Below, piece by piece: positions 1 to 5,690 of a stretch of DNA of 5,932 nt. Position 1 is the first letter of the stretch; each line of letters starts with the position of its first letter. The translations under genes and the position numbers were made by a program. A model generated the notes under the pieces. The model had not been told where the DNA came from. It searched no databases and saw only the letters and a list, made by a program, of their open reading frames with translations. The stretch spans positions 1 through 5,932 of the forward strand of contig DKAU01000042.1 in NCBI GenBank assembly GCA_002450925.1, in the 5' to 3' direction. Source of the DNA: Thiobacillus sp. UBA6918. Its GTDB lineage: Bacteria > Pseudomonadota > Gammaproteobacteria > Burkholderiales > Thiobacillaceae.

Positions 1-89
1 GCTGGCAAGATTTGAGGATGGGATTGAACCTCAAACTGCCCTTGGCCCACCTCCGAGTTTGAAACAATGTAGCTAGAGTCCACTCTGGT

Positions 90-108
90 TGCCCCGATGA
101 TAGGGGCA
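90..108. other. Short hairpin upstream of the HD-domain gene
   Basis: TGCCCC (90-95) and GGGGCA (103-108) are perfect inverted arms around a seven-base loop. No T-run follows on either strand, so it does not look like an intrinsic terminator. It lies about 110 bases upstream of the HD gene. A second 7-bp stem (TTTGAGG 11-17 with CCTCAAA 29-35) lies nearer the window edge. I see no other gene in 1-220, and no convincing -35/-10 pair. Confidence 0.25.
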
Positions 109-220
109 TGAGTTAGTCCCATGGTGCTCACGCAGCGCGTACAATTCCTTACGATTTCTTTGGGCTTTCCGATAAGGGAAGCATTGATGAACAGGTACCC
201 TGGCAACCAAGGAGCAACGG

Positions 221-1072
221 ATGATCGACTTCGAACAAGAAAAAATCGAACGCTTTGCTGAAAGTCTGAAACATGCCTTCCTGGAAAACTACGGGAATGA
301 CGGGCTCTACGCTGGCGTACTGGCCTGGGCCGGACGCATGGCGCTGGAGACCATCGCCAACAGCGATATGCTGTACCACGACGTTGATCACACGATTTGT
401 GTTGCCCAGGTTGGCCAGGAAATCCTCAAGGGCAAGCACCTTTTGGAGGGTGGCGTCACACGCGAACACTGGCTGCACTACATGGTTGCAGTGCTCTGCC
501 ATGATATTGGGTATGTGCGCGGGATCTGCCGCAATGACCGACCTGGCGTCTATGACACCGGGGTCGACGGGAAATGTGTCGAAATCAGCATGGATGGTAG
601 CAATGCCTTGTTGACGCCCTACCATGTCGATCGCGGAAAATTGTACGTGCGAGAGCGCTTCAGCAATTCCCCGATTGGGTTCGATGTTGACCTTATCGGC
701 TACTTCATTGAACAGACACGCTTCACGCCCTCAGAGAAGACGGATACGAATCTGCGTGATTATCCGGCTCTGACCAAGGCTGCTGACTTTATTGGGCAGT
801 TGGGTGACCCTGCCCGGCAGCGCAAGATACCCGCCCTGTACTTCGAGTTCGAAGAACTTGGCTTCAATGAAAAGTTTGGATATCACTCACCTGGAGACAT
901 GCGCCGAGACTATCCCAAGTTCTTCTGGGGGCAGGTGCACCCCTACTTGGGTGGCGCCATCGAATACCTGCGCGCGACACTGGATGGAAAACAGTTCCTT
1001 GCCAATCTGTATGCCAATGTGTTCGAGGCTCAGCATGAACTCCAAAATCAGGCGCCTCCGCCTAGAGCTTGA
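221..1072 (+). CDS. HD-domain metal-dependent phosphohydrolase (PDEase-like fold)
   Basis: This 283-residue protein has no signal peptide or membrane segment and is probably cytosolic. It has an HD/PDEase-type metal site: His53 and His57 in YHDVDH (52-57), the His94-Asp95 doublet in LCHDIG (92-97), a possible extra ligand at His135, and a late Asp189 in KAADF (186-190). The family hydrolyses phosphate esters, including cyclic nucleotides, nucleotides and (p)ppGpp. The YHxxxH spacing resembles the cyclic-nucleotide phosphodiesterase signature, but the substrate cannot be read from the sequence. The start is supported by AAGGAG at 209-214, six bases before the ATG. The gene stands alone: it converges on the OmpA-family gene and shares the terminator at 1366-1400. 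I am confident of the fold and not of the reaction. A role in degrading the ligand of the cyclic-nucleotide-binding phosphatase at 3177 is possible but unproven. Confidence 0.85.
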   Translation: MIDFEQEKIERFAESLKHAFLENYGNDGLYAGVLAWAGRMALETIANSDMLYHDVDHTICVAQVGQEILKGKHLLEGGVTREHWLHYMVAVLCHDIGYVRGICRNDRPGVYDTGVDGKCVEISMDGSNALLTPYHVDRGKLYVRERFSNSPIGFDVDLIGYFIEQTRFTPSEKTDTNLRDYPALTKAADFIGQLGDPARQRKIPALYFEFEELGFNEKFGYHSPGDMRRDYPKFFWGQVHPYLGGAIEYLRATLDGKQFLANLYANVFEAQHELQNQAPPPRA

Positions 1073-1365
1073 GGCAGTCATTCGCACTCTAGCCCCAAAC
1101 CCTGTGGTAATTTCTCGTATGCCTGCGAAGGCGAATTAGCTTGCTTGTTTGTTGTGTGGGGGGTCAGTAGCGAACCTGATCCTGCATGTCGAAGTGGAAC
1201 TGTCATAGCCAATCAAGCGTTTGCCAAGTGGCGTAAGCTGAGGTACTTGTCCAACTGGGCTGATGTCTCTTTTGGCCGAACAACGGCCGTTGCCGATGTT
1301 CACACCGACCGACCGCTCAGGGTCGTCAAAAGACAGTTAGTTTCAACACTAAATTCAGGATCCCC
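1073..1365. other. Gene-free stretch after the HD gene
   Basis: Open frames here are short, have no Shine-Dalgarno site, and give no recognisable protein. One of them starts at 1145 and runs through the terminator hairpin, so it is not believable. The stretch holds a 12-base perfect palindrome, CAACGGCCGTTG, at 1281-1292, overlapped by GGCCG/CGGCC arms. No T-run follows it and I assign no function. The region is most likely the 3' untranslated tail of the HD gene before the shared terminator, or decayed sequence. Confidence 0.5.
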
Positions 1366-1400
1366 AAATAAAAACGGGTGCCTTGCACCCGTTTTTATTT
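1366..1400. terminator. Bidirectional intrinsic terminator between converging genes
   Basis: AAATAAAAACGGGTG (1366-1380) is followed by its exact reverse complement, CACCCGTTTTTATTT (1386-1400). C1381 and G1385 can also pair, giving a 16-bp stem with a three-base loop. The GC-rich core is flanked by A-run and T-run arms, so each strand reads GC stem then T-run. It begins 20 bases beyond the stop of the OmpA-family gene on the minus strand, and serves the HD gene from the other side about 290 bases after its stop. Confidence 0.92.
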
Positions 1401-1419
1401 GCCGCATTATGCACTTGCA

Positions 1420-2469
1420 TCAACGAACGATAATTTCAACCCTTCTGTTCTTGAGCTCGGCCTTGTTGTCAGCTGTTTTGACATAAAGCTTGTGTTCGCC
1501 ATAGTAGTCGATATCCATCGCCGTGAGTTCCTTGCCCAGATTGCGGATCGTCTCTGCAATGAACTCTGCACGCTCTCTCGACAACTTGTCATTGAACTTG
1601 TCCTTGCCAACCGTATCAGTATGTCCCGTGATGGTGATGTCCGGGGCTGCCCGTGACTGAATGTCCTCAAGCATCCTGGACGCATCATCCTTTGATTCAT
1701 TGGCGATTTTCGTGCTGCCGCTCTGGAACATGACGATGTACTTGACTGGTAGAACAGGCCTGGACTCAAGAGCGTTACCAAATTCCTGCTTGACTTCCTT
1801 GTCCTCTAGCTTGAACAGTCGCTCATCTGTCAGGTAAACGCCCATATCGACAGCCTCGCCGGCTTCATCAATGAGAACCTTGCCTCTTTCATCCGTCACG
1901 CTGACCTTGCCGACTGAACCGTCCGGGCTTTCCAGCAAAACGACAAATGTATTGGGTCTAAAACCTGCTTCAATGATCTCGTTCAGGGAAACCAGCGCAG
2001 GACCGAAATCTTTCGTCAGTTGCTGCCTGTCAGCCATATAAGGCTCATCTGAATAGCCGTCGATCATGACGGCCTGATCAGCTTCCTCGAGCAGGATATT
2101 TTGACCGCCAGGGTTATAGGCAATGTAGCCGAGTTTCTTGCTGGGCATTTCCATCAAGGCAACATAGGAATGAGACAGCGGCGGCAAACCGGCATCAAGG
2201 ATGGCTTTCATCCCGGCCAGGGCATCGGCAAAATCGGCATTGATTTGTTCCGGCTCGTATCGCTGAACAGTCTCGATATCCTTGTTCAGCACCGAACCAT
2301 ACCCTGGGTTGTGGATACCAAATATCCCCTTGCTGTTAATGACGTGTACATGGTTCTCAACGTCAACAGGGTTTTTCAGCAGCACAACGTACGACTGCGC
2401 GGTACAAACTGGAGCAAGGCCCAGAAAGGCAATGGCAAGGACAAAGCGTGGGAAAGCGCTTTTCATCAT
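1420..2469 (-). CDS. OmpA-family peptidoglycan-binding protein with a triple N-terminal repeat
   Basis: This 349-residue exported protein has a signal peptide at about 1-24 (hydrophobic 8-20) with likely cleavage after VCTA. The cysteine is not in a good lipobox, so a lipoprotein is unlikely. Residues 26-241 form three imperfect copies of a roughly 70-residue unit. Each begins with a strand such as SYVVLL, SYVALM or TFVVLL, and each ends in a helix such as FADALAGM, FGPALVSL or FGNALES. Residues 243-349 are an OmpA C-terminal domain: FQSGSTKI (248-255), TGHTDTVG (281-288), N293, LSRERA (296-301) and NRRVEI (341-346). Asp285 and Arg300 are 15 apart, the spacing of the diaminopimelate-binding pair in Acinetobacter OmpA, so peptidoglycan binding is likely. 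There is no OmpA beta-barrel. The start has GGGGGA a few bases upstream; a second ATG follows immediately. It is the second gene of an operon with the FecR-domain gene, 13 bases apart. The N-terminal function is unknown. Confidence 0.9.
   Translation of the reverse strand: MMKSAFPRFVLAIAFLGLAPVCTAQSYVVLLKNPVDVENHVHVINSKGIFGIHNPGYGSVLNKDIETVQRYEPEQINADFADALAGMKAILDAGLPPLSHSYVALMEMPSKKLGYIAYNPGGQNILLEEADQAVMIDGYSDEPYMADRQQLTKDFGPALVSLNEIIEAGFRPNTFVVLLESPDGSVGKVSVTDERGKVLIDEAGEAVDMGVYLTDERLFKLEDKEVKQEFGNALESRPVLPVKYIVMFQSGSTKIANESKDDASRMLEDIQSRAAPDITITGHTDTVGKDKFNDKLSRERAEFIAETIRNLGKELTAMDIDYYGEHKLYVKTADNKAELKNRRVEIIVR
1747..2394 (-). repeat. Three tandem ~70-residue protein repeats in the OmpA-family gene
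   Basis: The encoded units are residues 26-98, 101-173 and 174-241. Shared features are a hydrophobic opening strand (SYVVLLKNP, SYVALMEMP, TFVVLLESP), a middle glycine-rich or charged stretch, and a closing helix with F-x-x-AL (FADALAG, FGPALVS, FGNALES). The first two copies then end in similar helices, MKAILDAGLPP and LNEIIEAGFRP. The DNA copies have diverged, so this is an old internal duplication rather than a recent one. The first strand of the OmpA domain (KYIVMFQSG, 243-251) resembles the repeat opening. Confidence 0.75.
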
Positions 2470-2482
2470 TTGTTTCCCCCGC

Positions 2483-2923
2483 TTATTCGTCCACCTTCAC
2501 CACAAAATGTGTCCCGCGCACACCGATCGTGCCTGTTGGGGTTTTGACAGAAACAGCGTCAGGCTTGATCTTGGCAATTGCGCCTGAAAGGTAGGCCAAT
2601 GTCCCCTTGGCCATGCTTGCGCCAAGCTTCAACTGGCCCTGATTTGGCTTGTAGAGGTAATCGTCGACAGTCAGCTCAGTATTGGGCCCAAAAGACATAA
2701 CAGTGTTGTCTTTGAAAGTAACACCCATCGAGCCATTAGCACCCGTTTTGAGTTTACTGCCGGTCATGACTGGCGTACCCACTTCAGCCTTGACCTGCTG
2801 GCCACTAGTTATAACCATGGCATCACCCTTTACCGTTTTGACATACCCAATGGCAGCCTCGTCGGAAAAAGCGGGCAAACTGAAAGCGAGAAGAAAACCA
2901 AGGAAGAAACGAACGAACATCAT
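2483..2923 (-). CDS. Exported FecR-domain protein
   Basis: This 146-residue protein has a signal peptide (hydrophobic 6-18, likely cleavage after AFS at 20), giving a mature periplasmic protein of about 126 residues. The FecR domain spans about 26-143. Marks seen are VGTPVMTGSKLKTGANGS (48-65), a VTFKDNTVMSFGPNTEL stretch (68-84), and a C-terminal TPTGTIGVRGTHFVVKV (128-144). Unlike classical FecR it has no cytoplasmic anti-sigma segment or membrane helix, so it is not a TonB-linked sigma regulator. Stand-alone FecR-domain proteins of this kind are usually described as envelope or ligand-binding proteins of unclear role. The start has AAGGGGG at 2930-2936, six bases from the first ATG. It leads the operon with the OmpA-family gene, which suggests the two act together at the cell wall. 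Confidence 0.87.
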   Translation of the reverse strand: MMFVRFFLGFLLAFSLPAFSDEAAIGYVKTVKGDAMVITSGQQVKAEVGTPVMTGSKLKTGANGSMGVTFKDNTVMSFGPNTELTVDDYLYKPNQGQLKLGASMAKGTLAYLSGAIAKIKPDAVSVKTPTGTIGVRGTHFVVKVDE

Positions 2924-3176
2924 GTGACACCCCCTTTTAAATGGAATTTACTGCGTTACGCTGGCGTTTATGTTAACAGAGTAGTATTAAAATGGAACCT
3001 ATGCCAAATGGTCTATTATTAGACTATTCTAATATTTAAAAGAGTTAGGGCATTACCCATCCAAGACATGTTCCAAAAGGTAGAATATCTCAACCCCGGC
3101 ACACCTAATATGGGTGTTTATGGCGATTGGTTCAGTTAACCAGGCCGACAATCCACACCCTGACACCCTATATTAA
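2924..3176. promoter_or_regulatory. Divergent control region between the FecR/OmpA and partner-switch operons
   Basis: This 253-base AT-rich stretch must hold the promoters of both divergent operons. On the plus strand, CCGACA (3145-3150) and TATATT (3169-3174), 18 bases apart, resemble -35 and -10 boxes. However, that start site would fall at or just past the ATG at 3177. TAATAT also occurs at 3030-3035 and 3106-3111 without good -35 partners. On the minus strand TTAACAT near 2970-2976 is a weak -10 candidate. Besides the dyad at 3017-3034 there are small inverted pairs: ACACC/GGTGT (3101-3117) and TGGTT/AACCA (3128-3142). I see no sigma-54 site. Confidence 0.5.
3017..3034. promoter_or_regulatory. 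Operator-like dyad TATTAGA-N4-TCTAATA
   Basis: TATTAGA (3017-3023) and TCTAATA (3028-3034) are perfect inverted half-sites around CTAT. An overlapping second dyad, GTCTA-TTAT-TAGAC (3011-3024), shares the middle arm. Two nested AT-rich palindromes in a region serving two divergent operons fit a dimeric regulator site. No regulator is encoded in the window, and no known consensus was matched with confidence. Confidence 0.4.
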
Positions 3177-4400
3177 ATGCTTTCAATAGAAGAAACCTGT
3201 CGTTTCCTGCGCAAAAGCAGCTTCTTTGCATGCTCATCAGAAGAAACCGTGATGTCTCTGGCGCACTACTCCGAGACGATTCAAATCCCGGCAGGCGAGA
3301 AACTGTTTGAAACGGGAGAAATTGGGACAGCCATGTATTTCGTCGTCGATGGCTGCGTCAGGATTCATAAGGATGATGTCGTCATCACACATTTGGGCAG
3401 GGAAGAGGTTTTCGGTGAAGTCGCTGCCCTCTCGCATGAAGTCCGCACCGCGTCTGTAACCGCCGAAATGGATACCATTCTGCTCAAACTGGAACAGGAC
3501 GCCATTTACAAAACTCTTACTGCCCACCCTGGAGCAGCCCGATGCATCATACAGGCCTTATGCAGACGTGAAAGTGAAATCATCGGCGAAAAGGTCGAGC
3601 GCCTGATCAAGGCAAAGGTGATGGAAAGAGAACTGGACATTGGCCAGAAAATCCAGCGCAACTTCCTTCCAGAGGTCATCCCTGAAATAGAGGGCTGGCA
3701 CATGAGCGGGCTTCTCCAACCTGCCCGAAAAGTGGCCGGCGATTTCTACGATTTCTTCATCGTCCCCAAACCGCACTGTGTCGGCATCGTTATAGGCGAC
3801 GTATGCGACAAGGGCCTGGGGGCCGCATTGTTCATGACCCTTTTCAGGAGCCTTATCCGGTCGATCTCGGTTTACCGTAATGTGGTTGAAACCCATTCGG
3901 AACACGATGACGTGATCAACACATTGCGCCACGCCATTGCCCTCACAAACAAGTACATTGCCTCAACACATGCCAGCAGCAGCATGTTCTCATCGGTGTT
4001 TTTCGGTCTTCTCGTTCCTGAGACAGGCCAGCTTTGTTATATTAATGCTGGCCATGAAGCACCCATGATCATTGGGCCTTCAGGAATTCGTCAGTTATTG
4101 ACCCCCACAGGCCCGGTCATAGGCTTGTTTGAGGAAGCCGAACATGAGGTCGGCATGGCTGAAATCCTTCCGGGAGAGTTGTTGTTTGGATATACTGATG
4201 GCGCAACCGATGCCCAGAATGAATTGGGTGAACAATTCACGGAGGAAAGGTTGCAATCCATAGTTGGCAATGGCGCAAGAAATGACAAGGCGTTCTTGAA
4301 CAGAATGTTTTCAGCCGTCGAAGGTTATATAGGTAGCGCAGACCAGTTTGACGATATCACGATGATCTGTGTACATCGGGAAACTGGTACGCATCGATAA
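3177..4400 (+). CDS. Cyclic-nucleotide-binding / SpoIIE-type PP2C serine phosphatase
   Basis: This 407-residue soluble protein carries an N-terminal cNMP-binding domain (about 10-125): AGEKLFETGE (39-48) and a phosphate-binding cassette with Phe79-Gly80-Glu81 and Arg90-Thr91-Ala92. A charged helical linker (about 131-165, ending QKIQRNFLP) joins it to an RsbU/SpoIIE PP2C domain (about 172-400). The metal aspartates are present: AGDFYD (Asp189), GDVCDKG (Asp208), YTDG (Asp341) and FDDIT (Asp393), with NAGHEAP at 290-296. It is therefore expected to be an active Mn/Mg-dependent phosphatase that dephosphorylates the STAS protein encoded next, gated by cyclic nucleotide. The ATG lies directly after an in-frame TAA and has no Shine-Dalgarno site. 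It is kept because residues 10-35 match the usual first helix of cNMP domains. The next ATG (3252) would cut into that helix. It is the first gene of the partner-switch operon. Confidence 0.93.
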   Translation: MLSIEETCRFLRKSSFFACSSEETVMSLAHYSETIQIPAGEKLFETGEIGTAMYFVVDGCVRIHKDDVVITHLGREEVFGEVAALSHEVRTASVTAEMDTILLKLEQDAIYKTLTAHPGAARCIIQALCRRESEIIGEKVERLIKAKVMERELDIGQKIQRNFLPEVIPEIEGWHMSGLLQPARKVAGDFYDFFIVPKPHCVGIVIGDVCDKGLGAALFMTLFRSLIRSISVYRNVVETHSEHDDVINTLRHAIALTNKYIASTHASSSMFSSVFFGLLVPETGQLCYINAGHEAPMIIGPSGIRQLLTPTGPVIGLFEEAEHEVGMAEILPGELLFGYTDGATDAQNELGEQFTEERLQSIVGNGARNDKAFLNRMFSAVEGYIGSADQFDDITMICVHRETGTHR

Positions 4401-4415
4401 GGTTTGAATTGCCGG

Positions 4416-4437
4416 CCCAGGCTAAAGCGGGTTTTTT
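4416..4437 (+). terminator. Weak hairpin plus T-run between phosphatase and STAS genes
   Basis: CCC (4416-4418) and GC (4421-4422) can pair with GC (4427-4428) and GGG (4429-4431), with an AG bulge and a four-base TAAA loop. Six T residues follow (4432-4437), and a second run of eight T follows at 4445-4452. The stem is short and bulged, so at most it would be a partial terminator or an RNA processing signal inside the operon. Confidence 0.3.
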
Positions 4438-4452
4438 GGACAAGTTTTTTTT

Positions 4453-4458
4453 AAGGAG
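4453..4458 (+). promoter_or_regulatory. Strong ribosome binding site deciding the STAS start
   Basis: AAGGAG sits nine bases before the ATG at 4468. An in-frame TTG at 4459 directly abuts this site and cannot be used with it, so the ATG is the start and the protein has 118 residues. Confidence 0.85.
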
Positions 4459-4467
4459 TTGATAAAA

Positions 4468-4824
4468 ATGAGTGCAGCACTTCGTATTGCCGTTTCTGAA
4501 GAAAAGGGGAACGTACCAGTCACCATCCTGCATGTAACTGGAGACGTAGACTCCAAGACTTATATGGACCTCGAGTCCAAGGCTAGCGAAGTAATCAGCG
4601 CTGGCGCAAGCAATATCCTCCTGGACCTGAGCGGCGTCAATTACATGGGCAGTGCAGGCTTGCGTGCGTTGCATGGCATTGTCAACAAACTGAAGAGCAG
4701 CGGCGGCGGAAAAATGAAGCTGCTGAATCCCTCTGATGCTGTATCACGCGTCATGTTCACCTTGGGATTTGACAAGTTTTTCGATATTCACAAAAACCTG
4801 GATGAAGCCGTAAAGGCATTCTAA
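4468..4824 (+). CDS. STAS-domain anti-sigma factor antagonist
   Basis: This 118-residue protein is a single STAS domain of the SpoIIAA/RsbV type, the usual length. It has the early strand VTILHVTGDVDS (18-29), the core LLDLSGVNYMGSAGLRAL (51-68), and a final helix near 110-118. Ser62 in MGSAG aligns with the phosphorylated Ser58 of B. subtilis SpoIIAA (MDSSG). The Asp before it is Gly here and the following Ser is Ala, a variation common in STAS proteins. In the partner-switch model the HATPase encoded downstream phosphorylates Ser62. The PP2C protein encoded upstream removes the phosphate, and the unphosphorylated form binds the HATPase and frees the true target. It starts 67 bases after the phosphatase stop, with its own strong ribosome binding site, so it may be made in excess of its partners. 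Confidence 0.92.
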   Translation: MSAALRIAVSEEKGNVPVTILHVTGDVDSKTYMDLESKASEVISAGASNILLDLSGVNYMGSAGLRALHGIVNKLKSSGGGKMKLLNPSDAVSRVMFTLGFDKFFDIHKNLDEAVKAF

Positions 4825-4846
4825 AACCGGACCCGGGTACACCTCG

Positions 4847-5269
4847 ATGAACAACGCGAACAGCCTTGAAATAAAGGCTGACTTGGACAACCTCGGCCAA
4901 GTCCGGGACTTCATCGAGGAAACATCGAAGGAAACCGGCTTAACACGTGAATGTGCCGGTGAACTTCTTCTGGCTGTTGATGAGGCCGTTTCCAACATCA
5001 TCATGCACGGCTTCAAATCAAAATCCGATGGCCACATTGAGGTCGAAGTCTCTCATCAACCAGACGCCTTGATGGTTAGGATCCGAGACAACGCTCCTCT
5101 CTTCGACCCGACGAAGAACCGCGACCCACACCTAGAAATATCACCCCTTGAACGCAATGCCCCCGGTGGCTTCGGCGTTTATCTACTGAACCATTTGGTA
5201 GACGAAATTGCCTATCGAGTCACGGACGATGGACGTAACGAACTATCCATGTTGAAAAGCTGTTCCTGA
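4847..5269 (+). CDS. RsbW/SpoIIAB-like serine kinase (HATPase_c_2)
   Basis: This 140-residue protein is a complete GHKL ATP-binding domain of the anti-sigma kinase type. The N box is LLLAVDEAVSN (40-50), with Glu46 and Asn50. The G1 box is RIRDNAPLFDP (78-88), where the usual DxG Gly is Ala83. The G2 box is GGFGVYLLNHLVDE (107-120). The C terminus NELSMLKS (131-138) matches the last strand of the family. It should phosphorylate the STAS protein at Ser62 and bind either it or an output protein. It starts 22 bases after the STAS stop. No good Shine-Dalgarno site precedes the ATG, so translation may be coupled to the gene before it. It is the last gene of the operon. No sigma factor follows, so calling it an anti-sigma factor goes beyond the evidence. 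Confidence 0.9.
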   Translation: MNNANSLEIKADLDNLGQVRDFIEETSKETGLTRECAGELLLAVDEAVSNIIMHGFKSKSDGHIEVEVSHQPDALMVRIRDNAPLFDPTKNRDPHLEISPLERNAPGGFGVYLLNHLVDEIAYRVTDDGRNELSMLKSCS

Positions 5270-5316
5270 CCCAGCGAACAGCTCCAAAAATTACCCGTTT
5301 AAGATTCAAATGCAAG

Positions 5317-5337
5317 CAACAGTCAGGAAAACTGTTG
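5317..5337. other. Small inverted repeat after the kinase gene
   Basis: CAACAGT (5317-5323) and ACTGTTG (5331-5337) form a perfect 7-bp stem with a seven-base loop, 48 bases past the kinase stop. No T-run follows on the plus strand, so an intrinsic terminator is doubtful. The rest of 5270-5406 shows nothing else. Confidence 0.25.
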
Positions 5338-5406
5338 GTCTCAGCTCGGATGGCGGGAATCGATAATAATAACGAAGCTTTTGCAAGCCCAAAACCACAC
5401 CGGGAT

Positions 5407-5682
5407 TTACCGTCGTGTTCTGAGTTCCGTTGATACATCAAGTCCAAGCATAGACGTGATGGGAGACACCGTTACCCCCCAGATATTCCTGTCAGCCTTG
5501 ACGCGCCTCGATCTGATTCGTTCACTGGCACGGAGCCTTGCGTCCTTTTGCCGATCCTTTGCTAAGTCATCTACCGCATCACGAACCATCGTCCATTGCT
5601 TTTCGCGCAGAAAATAAACAACCGCTACGCAGACAATAAGCATTGCAATCGCTAACGCGTAGAGCAGTATGGTGTACATCAT
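5407..5682 (-). CDS. Small single-helix membrane protein of unknown function
   Basis: This 91-residue protein is not recognised. Residues 4-25 are strongly hydrophobic (LLYALAIAMLIVCVAVVYFL) and make one membrane helix at the very N terminus. Residues 26-66 are highly charged, with many Arg, Lys and Asp (DDLAKDRQKDARLRASERIR), and probably form a cytoplasmic amphipathic or coiled helix. The tail (68-91) is less charged. By the positive-inside rule the C-terminal part should face the cytoplasm. The gene is supported by GGGAGG at 5691-5696, eight bases before the first of two adjacent ATG codons. It faces the kinase gene tail to tail, so it is not part of that operon. Confidence 0.6.
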   Translation of the reverse strand: MMYTILLYALAIAMLIVCVAVVYFLREKQWTMVRDAVDDLAKDRQKDARLRASERIRSRRVKADRNIWGVTVSPITSMLGLDVSTELRTRR

Positions 5683-5690
5683 GACTCAAG

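Noticed and set aside
149..625. Open frame of 158 codons on the minus strand
   Set aside because: It is antisense to the HD gene, whose motifs and ribosome binding site are convincing; it has no features of its own.
1281..1292. 12-base palindrome CAACGGCCGTTG
   Set aside because: It lies far from any promoter, inside a likely 3' tail, with no second copy in the window; chance is the simpler reading.
1145..1486. Open frame of 113 codons on the plus strand
   Set aside because: It runs through the intrinsic terminator and into the antisense of the OmpA-family gene, has no ribosome binding site and gives no recognisable protein.
2398..2469. Possible lipoprotein signal in the OmpA-family protein
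   Set aside because: The only cysteine (LAPVC) has Pro-Val before it instead of a small residue at -1, so ordinary signal peptidase cleavage after VCTA fits better.
2101..2587. Two plus-strand open frames across the FecR/OmpA junction
   Set aside because: They are antisense shadows of two well-supported exported proteins.
3068..3139. 23-residue open frame upstream of the phosphatase
   Set aside because: No Shine-Dalgarno site, length expected by chance in this region, and it overlaps inverted repeats more likely to be control sites.
4459..4467. TTG as an upstream start for the STAS gene
   Set aside because: The codon directly abuts the AAGGAG ribosome binding site, which instead has ideal spacing to the ATG at 4468.
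4357..4674. Minus-strand open frame of 105 codons over the phosphatase/STAS gap
   Set aside because: It overlaps the ends of two strongly supported genes and has no ribosome binding site or family match.
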